Below, piece by piece: positions 44,330-56,682 of a DNA stretch of 64,000 nucleotides (the first letter of the stretch is position 1; every line of letters starts with the position of its first letter). Origin of the DNA: Endomychus coccineus (taxonomy: Eukaryota; Arthropoda; Insecta; Coleoptera; Endomychidae). The position numbers and the translations under genes were made by a program. The notes beneath the pieces are model-generated. The model saw only the letters and a program-made list of their open reading frames with translations. It was not told the DNA's origin and ran no database searches. Location: contig OY294068.1 in assembly GCA_958510875.1 (NCBI GenBank), positions 23,478,297-23,542,296 on the forward strand, written 5' to 3'.

Positions 44330-45860
44330 CCTGAGCAAGAAAATTACCGCTTTAGCACAATGGAGTTGGTTCACAATAAACAATATATACTTCGAAGATT
44401 TTCTCTAGTGTTCACCGATTCCCATCCCCCACAATACTATTAAAGTCCAAAGCTCCATGTTCTTGGGATTCTCAATTCAGCTGGAAATCACATTATAAAC
44501 TATATAGCTCAACATTGGGAAAGTTTGATTATGCTACTCAAACTATATTTGTGAAACTGCGAATATTGAAACTAGACGTACTATGCATATTTCAACTTCA
44601 GTGTGAGATACAATATCATTTTGTGGGTAAGTTCAGTAGATTTGGATATCATGGTTGACCCTACAACAAGAAGACTAGAAACTCTAGTTTCTAACTTCTT
44701 GCGCTATTAAGTCAATAACACTGCAGAAATATTTATATTGTCTGTTATGCGGTTGGCAGCATATGCTAAGTCTGGAAATTTTTATTTCTTAAAATCTGTT
44801 GACACTTTTTGTAGGTTAAACAAATAAATGTTTATTATGTTTCTATTTATTTGTTTTCGGAGCTTCAAGCTTTTATCTTGTAATCAAGAATTATTATTTC
44901 CAGAACTATAATAGTTTTATAATTATCAATTATTTGAAGATATGGAAGAATGCAATGAAGCATTATAGAAATTTCAATAATTAAGTGTTGTAGGAGAGTC
45001 TACAATATTGGATAAATATAAAATTCTGTATTTCTGCAATATCTTTATTATCACACTATCTCAACAAAGACCGGGCGGTTCAATTTTCAACATTTTAATG
45101 GGTTTTCAGGCCACAATCTGTCTGTCTTGTTCAAATTTATTATGAATGGAATTACGCCATTTTAAATATTTACGAGATTACCTACCAGTCCCTTCTGACC
45201 TTTCCTTATTATAACATGCATCATTTAAAACGGTGTTAAATATTTTAAGACTCACAAACACAGATTCAGTATATCGTGAAAGATATCATAGTCCACTCAA
45301 AAGTGTGAAAAAATAAGGGTACTATTGATAAACAATGAAAAACCATTTTCAATTAACAAATGGAATGTCTTTTATAACAAATAGAATATCTCGAAATCTT
45401 TTAATCCAAAGTTTCTGAAATTTGGTATCAGGGGTTTTTTAGGTGCGTTGAACCCGAATCTGAAGACGGAAAATGGGAAAACCGGTCCGTTTGCTGGAAA
45501 ACCCGGAAAATTTTACCAAATCTAGCAACAAACAAAATTTTCGTGCGGTCTATAAAATTTTAGATGTTTTTCATACTTTTGACTGGACTATCAGCAGCTC
45601 CAAGCTCCCGATAAAAAAATATTAAAGCGGCTTGAACAAATTTTGCAATTATAAAATCAAGAGTACCTCGAGTAGTTCGGTACTTAGAACAAAATTCTAG
45701 AAATTCAATAAGACAATTCATGAATTAGAATTAAAAAATTAAAATCCATTCGGAGAATTTTAAAGTTCCACGATAATAAATTGCATTGTTTAGAGCTCTT
45801 ATCTGATGTATCCTCGGATATATCTATTGAATAAATAATCAATTTTATTGCGCAAATATT
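44330..45860. other. No recognised feature
   Basis: No convincing open frame, inverted repeat or RNA motif. Confidence 0.35.
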
Positions 45861-45867
45861 AACAGCG

Positions 45868-46095
45868 TTGGAACTACGTCATCGTAGAATTTTTAAACAT
45901 ATTTTATGGACAGACGAGAGTAGATTTGTCAGTAATGGCAAACCAAACCGCAAACACGAACATTACCAGGCCTTAGAGAATGCCCACTATGTGTACGAGA
46001 TGCAAAATCAAGGCTACTTTGGTATAAATGTTTGGTATGGAATCATCAATGGTCACCTAGTTGCACTTTGGTTGGTTTTGCTGCTTACTTGTTGA
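45868..46095 (+). pseudogene. Tc1/IS630-family transposase fragment
   Basis: ILWTDESRFVSNGKPNRKHE, then HYQALEN and QGYFGINVWYGIINGHLVAL: the block around the first catalytic Asp (WTDESRF) and the following N-V-W strand of Tc3-like DDE transposases. It lacks the HTH domains and the second and third catalytic residues. Inverted ends not found. The right side is cut near 46,090, just before the PLE fragment that follows. Confidence 0.75.
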
Positions 46096-46189
46096 AAATT
46101 CACATCTATAGTTTTAATAAAATATACACTCGTAATAAATTTTCACAAACTTCATCTTTATTAAACAAAATGTGACACGTTTCACCACA

Positions 46190-46700
46190 CGGTGGCTTTA
46201 TCAAACAATGGTTTTTCAATTATAAAACAGATAGCAACTAATAACGGATATAACGAAAAAATAATTGATTTACTTAAGAAAAAAGATTATAATGAAGAAA
46301 TGAAGTTAGTTTACCCTAGTACAGTTAATACTCATAATTATAAATCAATAATATATGTAGATAAACATTCTGATAATGTACGCAATTTACTTAATAAACG
46401 CAATGTTACCACATCTTTTAAATAAATAATACGGTAGAATAAAAAAGATCAAGAATCAGGAGTATAGAAGGTAGAGTGTGAAGATTGTGATAAATTCTAT
46501 ATAGGCCAGACATGAAGATCTTTCAAAACTAGAATTAAAGAACATTTAATTTGAACGAAGGAGATTCAAAAGTTGTAAACCATATTAAAGAAACTGATCA
46601 TCGTTTTAAAGATGATTTTGAGATTCTTCATAGGTCAGTTAAAAGTAAAGTATTAAACAACTTAGAGAAAATTAAAATTAATAATATTATCGCAATGCAC
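46190..46700 (+). pseudogene. Second PLE family: RT tail and GIY-YIG endonuclease fragment
   Basis: 46,192-46,425 gives a PLE linker region (RNLLNKRNVTTSFK), followed by KVECEDCDKFYIGQT-like sequence (about 46,470-46,515; the frame is interrupted), FKTRIKEHL and NHIKETDHRFKDDFEILHRS, the conserved end of GIY-YIG nucleases in PLEs. Sequence differs strongly from copies A-D, so this is a separate family. Several stops. Confidence 0.75.
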
Positions 46701-48828
46701 CTGTTTTAGCCGTAAAGTGGTCTAAAAGTTAATTTTCGCTCCAAATAATGGCCAATTACTCAAAAAAGCCCCGATAAAAAACTTTGGCATGTGTTTTTTC
46801 AACAACTGGCAACAATAACAAACATTTTCTTTCTCCACCAATATGCAGTAGTGCCAAGGTGTACTCATTCATGCCCAACGTATCGCTCTGGCCCCTAGAC
46901 CATATGGATCACATTTCATTTCTCAAATATGATAGACAATGCAGTGATTTAATCGCTAGACTTCCTCCGTCCATTTTTCTATTTGTTCTTACACATATGT
47001 TTCAAATTTAGTTACTCAGAATGGGTTTCTCATGTGAAAGTGATGATGTAACATCTTCCAGAGAAAAGCTAAGCTCAGTTATATTTTCACATAAATTACT
47101 AGGTTGGTAACATTGCAAAGATATCTGAAAGTACATTAAATCAAATAAAGAAAATACATGTACGGTTTCATTGCAAACCTTCTAAGTTACATAGGATAAA
47201 TCTGAGTTCTTACAATTAAATTAAATTGAAAGAAGAAACCACAACACACAACTAGTCGACTTAAAGGGTAAAGAACTCGCAAAGGGAGAGGCGAGGCTGT
47301 CCTTCTACGTTATGAATGAATAATGAGTTCTGTCCAAACGAACACACCCCATAAAACTACGTCACATCCGCTTCAGAGGCAAGTTCGTCGTAGCTGCTAG
47401 TGCTGGTTTGCTGTTTACATGAAAACGAAGATGAGTGCAAACGACCTATACGAATATATAGAAAAACAAACTAGGTCTCTCTTAATAAACTATGGAAAGC
47501 CGGCGTGGAAATAAATCTCGACAAATCGCAGATGATTACAAGAGATAAAAACACGATCGACCGTAATTACTCTAAATAAGAGCACTCCCGAGTGACAATA
47601 AGGAATGATTATCTAATTCTGGTGGTCTGGTGTTATTTACTATAACGGTCGGTAAGGCTTAGCTACGTCCAGCTTCACTATGGACGGAAAATCGGAAATT
47701 TAGAGAGTTTATCCACTCAATCGGCCATTGTTACCCGCAGATAAGAAAGAAATGTAATGTATTAATGTATCAATACACACTGGCGACCTCTTTAATGGGG
47801 TAGAAATCGGATTACGGAATCTCGAAATGTTTCATTTAATTTGGGTCACCATCTGTTAAAGACTTTAGAAGTATTCGAACAACGATGAGAAAGAAGGTAA
47901 ACAAATGGGTTTTGGCCCACATTTTCAAAAGAAAAAGGATGTCAATAATTGAACAATCGTTTCTTATAAATTAATCTAAAACACAAATGTAGAATAGGTC
48001 CCTCTATAGTCTAGATGGTTGAGTTACACCCGCAGCTTGATTGATTGAAACTGATTTGGGCCTCTATTTACGAATTCAGTCCAGTTCAAGTTATTATAAG
48101 TATTGTTTGTTAAATTCATAAAAACAGTTGGTGTACGATTGAACTTTTTTCTTAAAAGAAGAATATATCCATCTTAAATAAATAAAGCTGCGCTCAGCGG
48201 CTAATCCGTCAAATAGAGGAAGTTGAGACATTCGTTTTCCAGGGCGAAGTTGTAAACAAATTCATTTTCAGAGATTTACGAGTAAACGACATCTAAGCGA
48301 AGTATTTTATGAAAGACCGAAGCCTTTTGCGGTTTTTACGAGTTAATGAATATTTGAAAATATGATTCTCGGGACAGTTTCAATTGGAATTGAAACATTT
48401 AGGCGTGCGTCTGTACTGTAGAATTATGACTCGACTTTCAAAATTTACTTTCCGCAAAGGCCACACGCGAATACAATATTATAGTGGCATAAAAAGAGAA
48501 AGAAAAGCCGCAATGTAACTACGGGACGACTCCATGAATGGCTGTATTCGCTGTATAGTCCAGATCAATAGCAAGGGTCCAGCAGAGGGAGTGTATCCTA
48601 CGCGCTGCGTACTCTACAGGGTAGGACTGGCCGATATACATTTGGCCTAGGCCCAGCTTTGTTATTCCTAGTTGAAGAAAAGTTTAGTTTTCAATTAATT
48701 TCAATTAATTGAAATGTGCCTACAGTTTATGAACGTAGTAATATTTAACAAATTCTGTATTATTTTTATTCCGTAGTCAAAAGAACTAATATCGCTATAT
48801 ATGTATTCGAATCGATCATTTCAAAAAC
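46701..48828. other. No recognised feature
   Basis: No motif found. The 46,784-47,011 frame is unsupported. Confidence 0.35.
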
Positions 48829-48979
48829 CTTCTTGCTTCCGATGGGTGTATTGAATGACATATCAGTCTGAAAATTTTAATGCGCTCTAGTTAAAGATGG
48901 TACATCACAAATGTCACTTGGGATTTTCGGTTGTGGCGCCATCTGTTTTATTTTTCAGGGACTTTTCACCTTGCACGCG
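48829..48979 (-). mobile_element. mariner M3, 5' end only
   Basis: Complement of the mariner 5' region shared with M2 and M5: GGACTTTTCACCTTGCACGCG at the outer end next to TA (48,980-48,981), then the GGCGCCATCTGTTTTATTTT block and the untranslated leader down to 48,829. No transposase remains. Confidence 0.82.
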
Positions 48980-49125
48980 TACATAGTTTCTTCCCGGATT
49001 TTCCACGGTTTAAGTCAATATTATTGACTTAGGCCTGAAAACCCGTGCAGTAAGAGCCTAAAATCACTTTGGACTTTTTGAGGTACACTCAATGATAATA
49101 ATAAATAAAGATAAACAAACCCACA

Positions 49126-49374
49126 CAGTATACAAATTAAATTGTTTAGATGGCGATGGAACTCATACTGAAATCTCTAAACAAAATCTACAAAAAAAGC
49201 CATAAGTATATCACAAGAAAAAAAATAGAAAATTTCACCGCCCTTGCTAAACACTGCTTTGATTATAACCATCAATTCGATTACAAAAATGTTAATATTT
49301 TAACTAAGGAAACCAATTATTATAAAAGATCTATTCTGGAGATGATTCACAGAAACGTGACTCCAAATCTGTAA
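49126..49374 (+). pseudogene. GIY-YIG endonuclease of PLE copy D
   Basis: VYKLNCLDGDGTHTEISKQ-like start (in a different frame from what follows), then TALAKHCFDYNHQFDYKNV and ETNYYKRSILEMIHRNV. The central half is well kept; the frame shifts near 49,190 and the C-terminus ends early. Confidence 0.8.
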
Positions 49375-49818
49375 ATCATAGGACAGATATTCAGACATAA
49401 AGTCAGATTCATACTAACTTAATTAATTAAAACTCTTTTGAATTCCTACATGCGACTTTATAATGTTAAAAGTACATTTTAGGTAGAATGTCAACAGTAA
49501 TATTTCCAATAAGGTCTGATAACCTTTTTCTATTATCTCATAAATCTTAACATCTGGTTCGAAAGTATATACTTGAACGTAACGTTCTTGTTTTTAGTCG
49601 TTCATAGACTTCGTTGACATGTGTTCGTATATAATAAGAACATTACTAAACAGTGGATTCTTGATATATTATACTTATAACATTGATGTGTTACAATTTC
49701 GATCATTCGTGTTTCCGTTCGTTTCGGCGACGTTGGCATTTTTAATTGAAATTGGTGCGATAAGGACGCTTTGTGCTAATACAATTAGTTTTAAGACCTC
49801 CCGTTTTAGACATAATAA

Positions 49819-49860
49819 GTCCTCTGATGATGGTCGTGAGACCGAAACGTGCGTAAAGAC
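49819..49860 (+). ncRNA. Hammerhead ribozyme in PLE copy D
   Basis: GTCCT, CTGATGA (49,824-49,830), stem II GGTC-GTGA-GACC, GAAAC, stem III ACGTGCGT, A, AAGAC. Core intact. Stem I has one C opposite A. Confidence 0.85.
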
Positions 49861-49935
49861 GAAAATAATAAACATATGTGTTAGTGTGACCTATTTCCCG
49901 AGAATTTATATATAATTCATACCCGGGTCAAGAAA

Positions 49936-50784
49936 TCTTCATTAAAAAGTAGTTATATGAAAATACGGTAAAGAAGGAGATAATAATTAACCTTTTCTAA
50001 AACGATTTCGTTCTCAACTTCAATAATTATATCCTGACTATAATATTGTAATGCCGTTTATTGGAAAAGCTTCGAAGTTCAAAATATAATAACATTTGAG
50101 GGGATATGACCTATTTTCCGTTCTATCAAATAGCTAGCTTGTATGCATAAGGTTGTGAAAACATGTCTAACACAAAGCTGAAGAGGGTACGATGTGTGAA
50201 TAAAATATTCAATATGAAAGCTTTTATTTTCCGCTTCAAGATTGCAAAGTATTTGAATCATGTCAATACTGACCTGAAGTTGGCTCTTTCTGTATATACA
50301 AGATTGTAAATATTACACGAAAGAGGGGCCCGCTCTTCTCGCCAACTGTGATGTACAGAAGAGACCGAAAAGCTAACGTTTGCATTAAACCAATAAAAAT
50401 TTATCATGTGGAAATATGTGGTCTTGATGAAATTTCTGCCATCTTGTTATTTTTTACGAATTAAATCAACATGTGGAATGAAAAAGATTCCTCAGTTCTA
50501 GTTTATATATTAAACTACTAGTAAATTGAATATTAAGTTCATATTCCTCTTCAGAGTCTCAAAGTCATGTTACGAGTATACAGGGCATGAATTACGATGA
50601 GAATGTTGCAGGAAATAGACTTTTTGTCGATACATATATTTAATTAATTTTGACAATATCTCAAAACCTGCCAAAAATACTCGTTTGTCCAAATGCAAAT
50701 TTTACAATTCAATCTTGCCTTAAACAAAATTTTTATATTTTTTAAGAAGGTTGTCGTGTCTGTGATATGTTTTTAATACAATAT
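49936..50784. other. No recognised feature
   Basis: No motif found on either strand. Confidence 0.35.
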
Positions 50785-51085
50785 AATAATTCGTGGCGTG
50801 CAGACAAGTTGTTAAGTTATTCAATTTCCAGAAAAAGTTTATCCTCCAGCTGGATTCGAACCTGCGACCTCTAGGTTGGCGGTCAGCGCTATACCAACTG
50901 AGCTTCCTAGAACACACGTTTGCAACTGCATTACGGGATACCGCTTTTTCTACAAATCAATGTTGATGTTACACCTACAAACTCCGGCGTTTGCAATGTG
51001 TTGGTGATGCTCGAGGATAAACTTTTTCTGGAAATTGAATAACTCAACAAACTTGTTGACACGCCACGAAAAATTTTTTATATAT
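50785..51085. repeat. Inverted-repeat element containing a tRNA-like module
   Basis: The left arm (about 50,787-50,845, TTCGTGGCGTG…CAATTTCCAGAAAAAGTTTATCC) pairs with the right arm at 51,010-51,072 (GGATAAACTTTTTCTGGAAA…GACACGCCACGAA). Between them lies the tRNA-like segment on the minus strand. Either a foldback element that captured a SINE or two SINE copies in opposite orientation. Confidence 0.72.
50845..50917 (-). repeat. tRNA-derived SINE-like segment
   Basis: The minus strand carries an A-box-like AAGCTCAGTTGGTATAGCG and an exact B box GGTTCGAATCC with pol III spacing. The anticodon arm cannot form five pairs with a 7-nt loop and the acceptor ends do not pair, so it is not a functional tRNA. 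Confidence 0.7.
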
Positions 51086-51684
51086 TCTACACACAAAAAA
51101 ACGTTTAAATAAAACACTAATACAAATTTTATTCTAAATTCTTTTTTTATGATGGCTTCAACTTAAGTAAATATATGCTATTTCTAAGGTCCAGATCCTA
51201 AGATATGGCCCAAAAACCTCGAATTTTAAATTTTCTCTGATGGCAGTGGAGAATTTTGTTGGTGAAAAGTCCGGTAAGTGCTTCAAACTTTGCCTACATA
51301 TATACTGTAAAAAATGTGAGAAAAACCACAAAGCAGAAATATTAGTAGTCATGGAAATTTTTGGCGCCAAAAATTGTCCAATGCCATCAGGGAAAATTTA
51401 AAATTCGCGGTTTTTGGGCCAATCTTTGGATCTGGACCATCTGCATGTCTGCAATTTGTAAGGGAGTATGCTCTTGATCATATCTAACTTCAAATAAAAA
51501 ATCAGAAACTTACCGGACTTGTAAAAAAACTAACTATACTTCAGGGTGCTCTAGGGTACCCTACATACCGACTGGGAAAGTTTTTAAATTCGTCAGGGAG
51601 TTCGGGGCACCTTTGACAAATGTACTATCATTGAAGCAGAAGCTTTAAATGAGGAAATTGGCCTACAGCTCTCTGACTATATGG
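51086..51684. other. No recognised feature
   Basis: AT-rich. AATTTTAAATTTTCTCTGAT and its complement-like sequence near 51,390 form a loose inverted repeat of low significance. Confidence 0.35.
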
Positions 51685-52516
51685 TATGGTATTGGAGATG
51701 CACGAGATTGCTGAGATTATGGGCATCTCAACCGAACGGGTTCGGAACATTTTGCATAAATTTTTGAATATCTGTCAAGTGGGTGCCGCATTTGGTCACT
51801 GTTGATAACCAGCGCGGCCGTATGACAACTTCAAAGGAGAGTTTGGCGATGTTCAAGCGCGATAAGAAGGACTTCTTGCGTCGTTTCGTAGCCGTGGACG
51901 AAACATGGATCCATCACAACACACCAGAGACTAAAGAACAGTCGAAACAGTGGACTTGTCATGGGGAATCGAAGCCGAAAGAGGCCAAAGTGAATTTATC
52001 GGCCAAGAAAGTCATGGGGACAGTTATGGTCGGTATCGTGCATATCGATTTCCTTGAAAAGGGCAAAACGATCACCGGCGTATATTATGCACAGCTGTTG
52101 GATCGATTCGACGCCGATTTGAAGATAAATCGGCCGTATTTGGCAAAGAAAAAAGTGCTCTTCCACCAGGACAACGCACCGACACAGAGGTCCACAATCG
52201 CAATGGCAAAATTGCATGAATTGCGCTACGAATTCGTTCGTCATCCACCATATTCTCCAGATTTGACCTCCTGGGATTTTTATCTATTTCCAAACTTGAA
52301 GAAAAGAGATTTGGCTCCAACGAAGAGGTCATCGCTGAAACAAACGCCTATTTTGAAGGCTTGCCGAAATCGTATTATTAAAAGGGATCGAAAAATAAAG
52401 AAAAGTTGGACGTAGTGCATCGGTCTAAAAGGACATTATTTTGGGAAATAAAATAAGTTTTGACCAAATAAATCATTTCTTGTTTCATTTTTCAGGGACT
52501 TTTCAGCTTGCCCTCG
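51685..52516 (+). mobile_element. mariner M4, 5'-truncated
   Basis: Starts inside the transposase (EIAEIMGISTERV region at 51,700) and runs to the complete 3' end …CTTGCCCTCG next to TA (52,517-52,518). Confidence 0.87.
51783..52415 (+). pseudogene. mariner transposase catalytic domain, DD34D intact
   Basis: Open for 210 codons (full mariner transposase about 345). D39 in VAVDETW, D130 in FHQDNAP and D165 in SPDLTSWDF are spaced with 34 residues between the last two, the mariner DD34D signature. A few residues are lost before GIVHIDFLEKGKTITG, where the family has VFWD. After PNLKK the frame slips: the usual RFGSNEEVIAET end is in another frame. The HTH DNA-binding half is missing except for a short upstream remnant. 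The best-kept mariner catalytic core here, but not a working enzyme. Confidence 0.85.
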
Positions 52517-53949
52517 TATTCTTACAATATTTCGAGCTATTTAGCAATCAGATATTGCACGCGTGTTGTATATATCGACATATGAACAATCGCCGAAGAG
52601 TTGTTAACCTAAAGTCATATAATTGTATAACCGAAATTGGAGAAAACATTAATCACTATTTGGTCGCTATTTGGTTTCGAAGAGAACTTTTTCTCGCACT
52701 CGTAAGTTGAACGTAAAAATAAAATTCTCACGTTCTGGTGAAATTCAATAGATTTTTAATTTAGTGGAACTGTTCCGCGAAAACTTTGACTACTCCCATA
52801 AATCTTCTGTCAAAACTTTCCTACCTGTATGTTGACTGCATTTTAAACGAGCTTAAAAAACTGACCAAGAATCGGATGTAATTCGTCATGAGCATTGCAA
52901 CGAATGCCAGAAAATAAACGACCTTTCTCATGATATTAATCTTAGTTATGGACTTGATTTTTATAAAACGTCCGTAGAACTGCAAACACTAACTCGGTCG
53001 AGTAATTTATTTACCGACATTCTATATCCTGGGAATATTACATTGTATTGTCTTAATTTATTTGATTAAATTTTACTAGAATTCTCCATATAATCATATT
53101 TGTGTCGACTTGTATTAGCCAAGTCACATTACACTAGGAACTAGGAAAATTGGAACAGGTATAGTTGGTAGGAAGGTTTATTTACAGAAAAAGCAACGCG
53201 AAAGTCTTGCGGGTAAAAAGGTATCAGAGTTATAGGAATAAAAAACAGTTATATATATTTGCGTTTATTATCATTTTGCTACCGGTTTGGAATGGGGGTT
53301 GTGACGTATCTTGATACTTTTTGACGATAAGTACTTACGAAGGCTTCAGATCCGAATCTAGTTGACTTTTATGTTGATTTCTCGAGCGCCAGATTTTTGT
53401 TAAGGTTTACTCCTCGTTGAGGGCTTCTGCTATGGCCCTCACCACAAAGCGTATCACAGTGCTATCTATGGATAGCCTTGTCCCAGGATAGTCTCAGTGA
53501 AGTGAGTAACCAGGGGTCGATAGGGCAGACTGAATAGTATTAGAATTGCAGGATTTAATTGCAATTAATACTTGGTTACTTCTTGACTACTTAAATGATG
53601 TTGCAGAAAGTTATGTTAAACAAACACGGAACTTCCCAATAATAAGTTTACTATTTACCTAATACTTTAATGGTAACTGGCGGAACACTTACTTTTGGCG
53701 GCCCAAATGATTGTTTATGGCCATTTCGGAAAACTCACTTTGGCTGTCTGACTGGCTCATTCCCTCAGGCTGTTTCACTGTCTAACACTGAGTTATTATT
53801 CCAACGCTTGCGAGGCGTTCTTTTATACCAATTGATGTGCTGGTCAAATCACCTACACCAGCTCCAGCCGAGCCCTTTTTTGCTCATTTCGCGTGTATGA
53901 TGCTCCACCAGTTCCTTAATTCTGTGCCGTGGTTTTTACGCTTACATCT
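52517..53949. other. No recognised feature
   Basis: Short frames only; none with a family motif. Confidence 0.35.
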
Positions 53950-54412
53950 GTTTCCTACAAGTTCAAATGAGATGCCCATAGCCTCAGCAATCTCATGCAC
54001 TTTAACTCGCCGACCGTCCAATATCATACCATGAATTTTATCGACGATCTCTGACATTGTAACCTCAATTGGACGACCAGAACGTTCGGCGTCCTCAATG
54101 GTTATATTACCAAAACGAAAATCAAGAAACTACTTGTTAATCGTTGCAATCGATGGTGAAGAGTCCCCGTAATGTTTAACAAACAATGTTTTGGTTTGCG
54201 TAATGTTTTTTCTACGCAAGAAATAATGTTTAATCAAGACGCGAAATTTATTTTTTTCCATGTTTACAAAAATCGCCAAGATTTCTTGCTTTCGATGGCT
54301 GAATGACATATCAGTCTGAAAGTTTTAATGCATTCTAGTTAAAGAAGCCACATGAGATTTTCGATTGTGGCGCCATCTATTTTATTTTTCAGGGACTTTT
54401 ACCTAGCCCTCG
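53950..54412 (-). pseudogene. mariner M5: 5' end and HTH half of the transposase
   Basis: Outer end CGAGGGCTAGGTAAAAGTCC next to TA (54,413-54,414). Transposase ATG at 54,261: MEKNKFRVLIKHYFLRRKN, then FVKHYGDSSPSIATINK, a TAG where the family has a Trp codon, and DAERSGRPIEVTMSEIVDKI, HGMILDGRRVKVHEIAEAMG. Homology ends near 53,950, before the catalytic domain. It is the complement of what M4 retains: M5 holds the DNA-binding half, M4 the catalytic half. Confidence 0.85.
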
Positions 54413-55680
54413 TAGCTCTGAACCTCGCTCTGAGTACATCATTCCAACACTGCTGATTCACATGGACAATTTTGTCTTTCTTCAAGTTGTGGTCATTTTC
54501 GATTACTTTTCGCAATTGTTTTCACTTACCCCTTGTAGAGATTAGATTATAGATTGAAGAAATTTTCGACTCCAAAATCGATGTTGGCTGTAATTGAAAG
54601 TGCTAAATTTCCTACTTGACTTGAATAATGCAAGTAAATATTAACGTTTAGTTTAAGAGTACCCTCATACGGATAATTTGTAGAATCCCTCATCATGCAG
54701 GTCAAACCGAGGTCACACACTACATTGTTGGATTGAAACAAATATTTGTGTTCATTTAACATTGCCAGGAGTGTGACCTCCAACAGGAGAGTTCGAACGT
54801 TATTTATAATTGGGTCGAGAAACTGTTTTACTTCAGACTCGTTTCAGAGAAACTTTGAAGCACATCTACCCAATTTGAACCTGAATATTATCCAATATGA
54901 GACCAGTTCATTACCACCTAAAGAGATACTAAAAGGATTACAAAATAATCGAATCGTACAAGTTTGAAACAGTCTATGTCTACGATCTATATTTTTCGAG
55001 ACATTCGTGTATGTACTCAATTAGATATCGATCTCCCTTTAAGCAAAGTGAGCAGAATGTCTTCTGTGATACATTTAAATATAGTCCCAATTAGAGATAT
55101 TTTAGTACCCAATTAAAAAATCGTTTTAAAATAAATGAAATGTGATCAATTGATCACGTGAAATCCCTCACTCCTGTTAGCAACCTAGCTTTCGCACACT
55201 CCTGCTGGTCGAATATATAAGATTGTAAGAACAGAATAAATACAGGATGGAAATAAAACTACCACTTATTGTAGACGACAAAATAAGTCGATTGAACCCA
55301 ATTTATATAGTAACAAAATGTACCGTTTGTTCGTGAGGAGAGTTCAAAGTACATTCAACAAATCACATTTTTGAGCGCTATTCACAAATGCGTGGAACAA
55401 ATTAGATGAAATTTTGTAAAAGAACATTGTAGAAAGTTACCCTACTTTCAGTAACCAAAAAAATTGAAAGGAAATTGTAGAAGGGTAAAACCACCCTTAC
55501 CCCTCTGATATTTTTTTTATAATTTCATTAGGGGTGGTAATTAGGTTCTAAGATTCTTTCAACAGAAGGGCTTATTCCTTAACTTCATTTTTTATCCCTT
55601 GTGAAAATTCCGTATTTCGCATAGTTTAGAAGGAAAAAAAAATACGGGCTGACAGAAGTGAAAACTGACATCATGAAGTA
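54413..55680. other. No recognised feature
   Basis: Frames 54,547-54,783 and 54,746-54,967 show no motif I recognise. Confidence 0.35.
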
Positions 55681-55686
55681 ACCAAT

Positions 55687-55944
55687 TTATTTTGGGAATT
55701 TCATCCAAATTCGGATGATTTCACCAGTATCATGTCTTTCTACATGACACAATTTTCCGACAGAGCCATTGGACAATCCATCCCCAACATCTATGTTATT
55801 AGTTATCATGTATGGTCGGTTAAGAACTAAAATTAACTCGTATGGTAATTCACCCGTATCATCGGTTCTCATTTTATGCAACTTCTGCCTGACGAAATTT
55901 TGTTGCTTAACATTAAGACAACCAACGGAGACATCCGATGCCAC
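55687..55944 (-). pseudogene. Helitron PIF1-type helicase fragment
   Basis: ELPYELILVLNRPYMITNNI followed by DVGDGLSNGSVGKLCHVE is the C-terminal 1B/2A-like region of PIF1 helicases encoded by Helitrons (pattern: nRPYMIT.NIDV.DGL.NG..G). Only 85 codons remain. It lies in the opposite orientation to the helicase end at 56,683, so the two pieces are rearranged or come from different copies. Confidence 0.75.
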
Positions 55945-56210
55945 AGATACTATTGTCTACGGAGTTTAGTATGGAGTTGTTGTACTCGTTGTAGCATCCG
56001 AAATTAGAATATTATTATTTCTAAATGAAAATTAATATAATTAGTATTTCTTTAGTTTTCACAACTGTCAGCATTTCAATCAACAATTATATAAATTTTT
56101 ATATTTAATAATGAAAAACGTATAATGGGCGGTACAATTCCTGTAAAGAGTATGAATGTAACCCGATATTCATTATAATAAATACACATTATTTTATTTT
56201 CAAAACATAT

Positions 56211-56287
56211 TAAGCTATTGCATATAGCTTTTATCGCGGGCTTTGAGCGCGGCGACCGAATCAAGAAATTCGGTTACGAAAAATAAT
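56211..56287 (+). repeat. Helentron subterminal-type repeat, copy 1
   Basis: TAAGCTATTGCATATAGCTT then TTATCGCGGGCTTTGAGCGC. The same 77 bp recur at 56,595-56,671. The start is a short palindrome around TTGCATATAGC. Such GCTATTGCATAGC…CGCGGGC sequences fit the short subterminal inverted repeats of Helentron-type Helitrons (inference). Confidence 0.6.
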
Positions 56288-56594
56288 GTAAGACCTAAAC
56301 ACCTAACATGTGTCAAATTAATTAATTAATTTGAAGTTTCTAAAAGTGAGAAATTTCGCTATTTTATACGAATGTTATAACACTCTAGCGCTTTAGACGC
56401 CGGGATTTTCACGTGGCCTATCGAAATTAGAAGGTTCGAATTATCTAAAAACATAATTGCATGAACTCCAGACGTCCTATATAATTAGCTACGAACGAAA
56501 TCATTTTGACATATGCCTCTAGGAGCTCGCTACGCGTCAGTTTGAGTTTATACGTTAGACGCACGTAGCAGAGACCTGAGAGTACCTGTTTCTA

Positions 56595-56671
56595 TTAAGC
56601 TATTGCATATAGCTTTTATCGCGGGCTTTGAGCGCGACGACCGAATCAAGAAATTCCGTAACGAAAAATAA
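56595..56671 (+). repeat. Helentron subterminal-type repeat, copy 2
   Basis: Differs from copy 1 by only about three bases (GCGACGACC for GCGGCGACC; TTCCGTAAC for TTCGGTTAC). The helicase remnant begins about 12 bp after it, so a deletion seems to have joined the element's terminus to the end of its helicase gene. Confidence 0.65.
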
Positions 56672-56682
56672 CATGTTGTTGC

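Larger units (their letters stand above)
49118..49935 (+). mobile_element. Penelope-like element copy D
   Basis: GIY-YIG remnant, non-coding region, hammerhead (49,819-49,860) and tail terminus CCGAGAATTTATATATAATT near 49,900, colinear with copy A. Everything upstream of the nuclease is missing. Confidence 0.85.

Noticed and set aside
46130..46210. Hammerhead-like motif on the minus strand (TTTGATAA…CCACCGTGTGGTGAAAC)
   Set aside because: Two core changes (C to T and G to A) and no stable stems I or III. Possibly a PLE terminus, but too weak to list.
50845..50917. Functional tRNA gene on the minus strand
   Set aside because: A and B boxes are fine, but the anticodon arm and acceptor stem do not pair.
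54746..54967. 73-codon frame resembling a small soluble protein
   Set aside because: No family match recognised and no supporting neighbour or splice signal.
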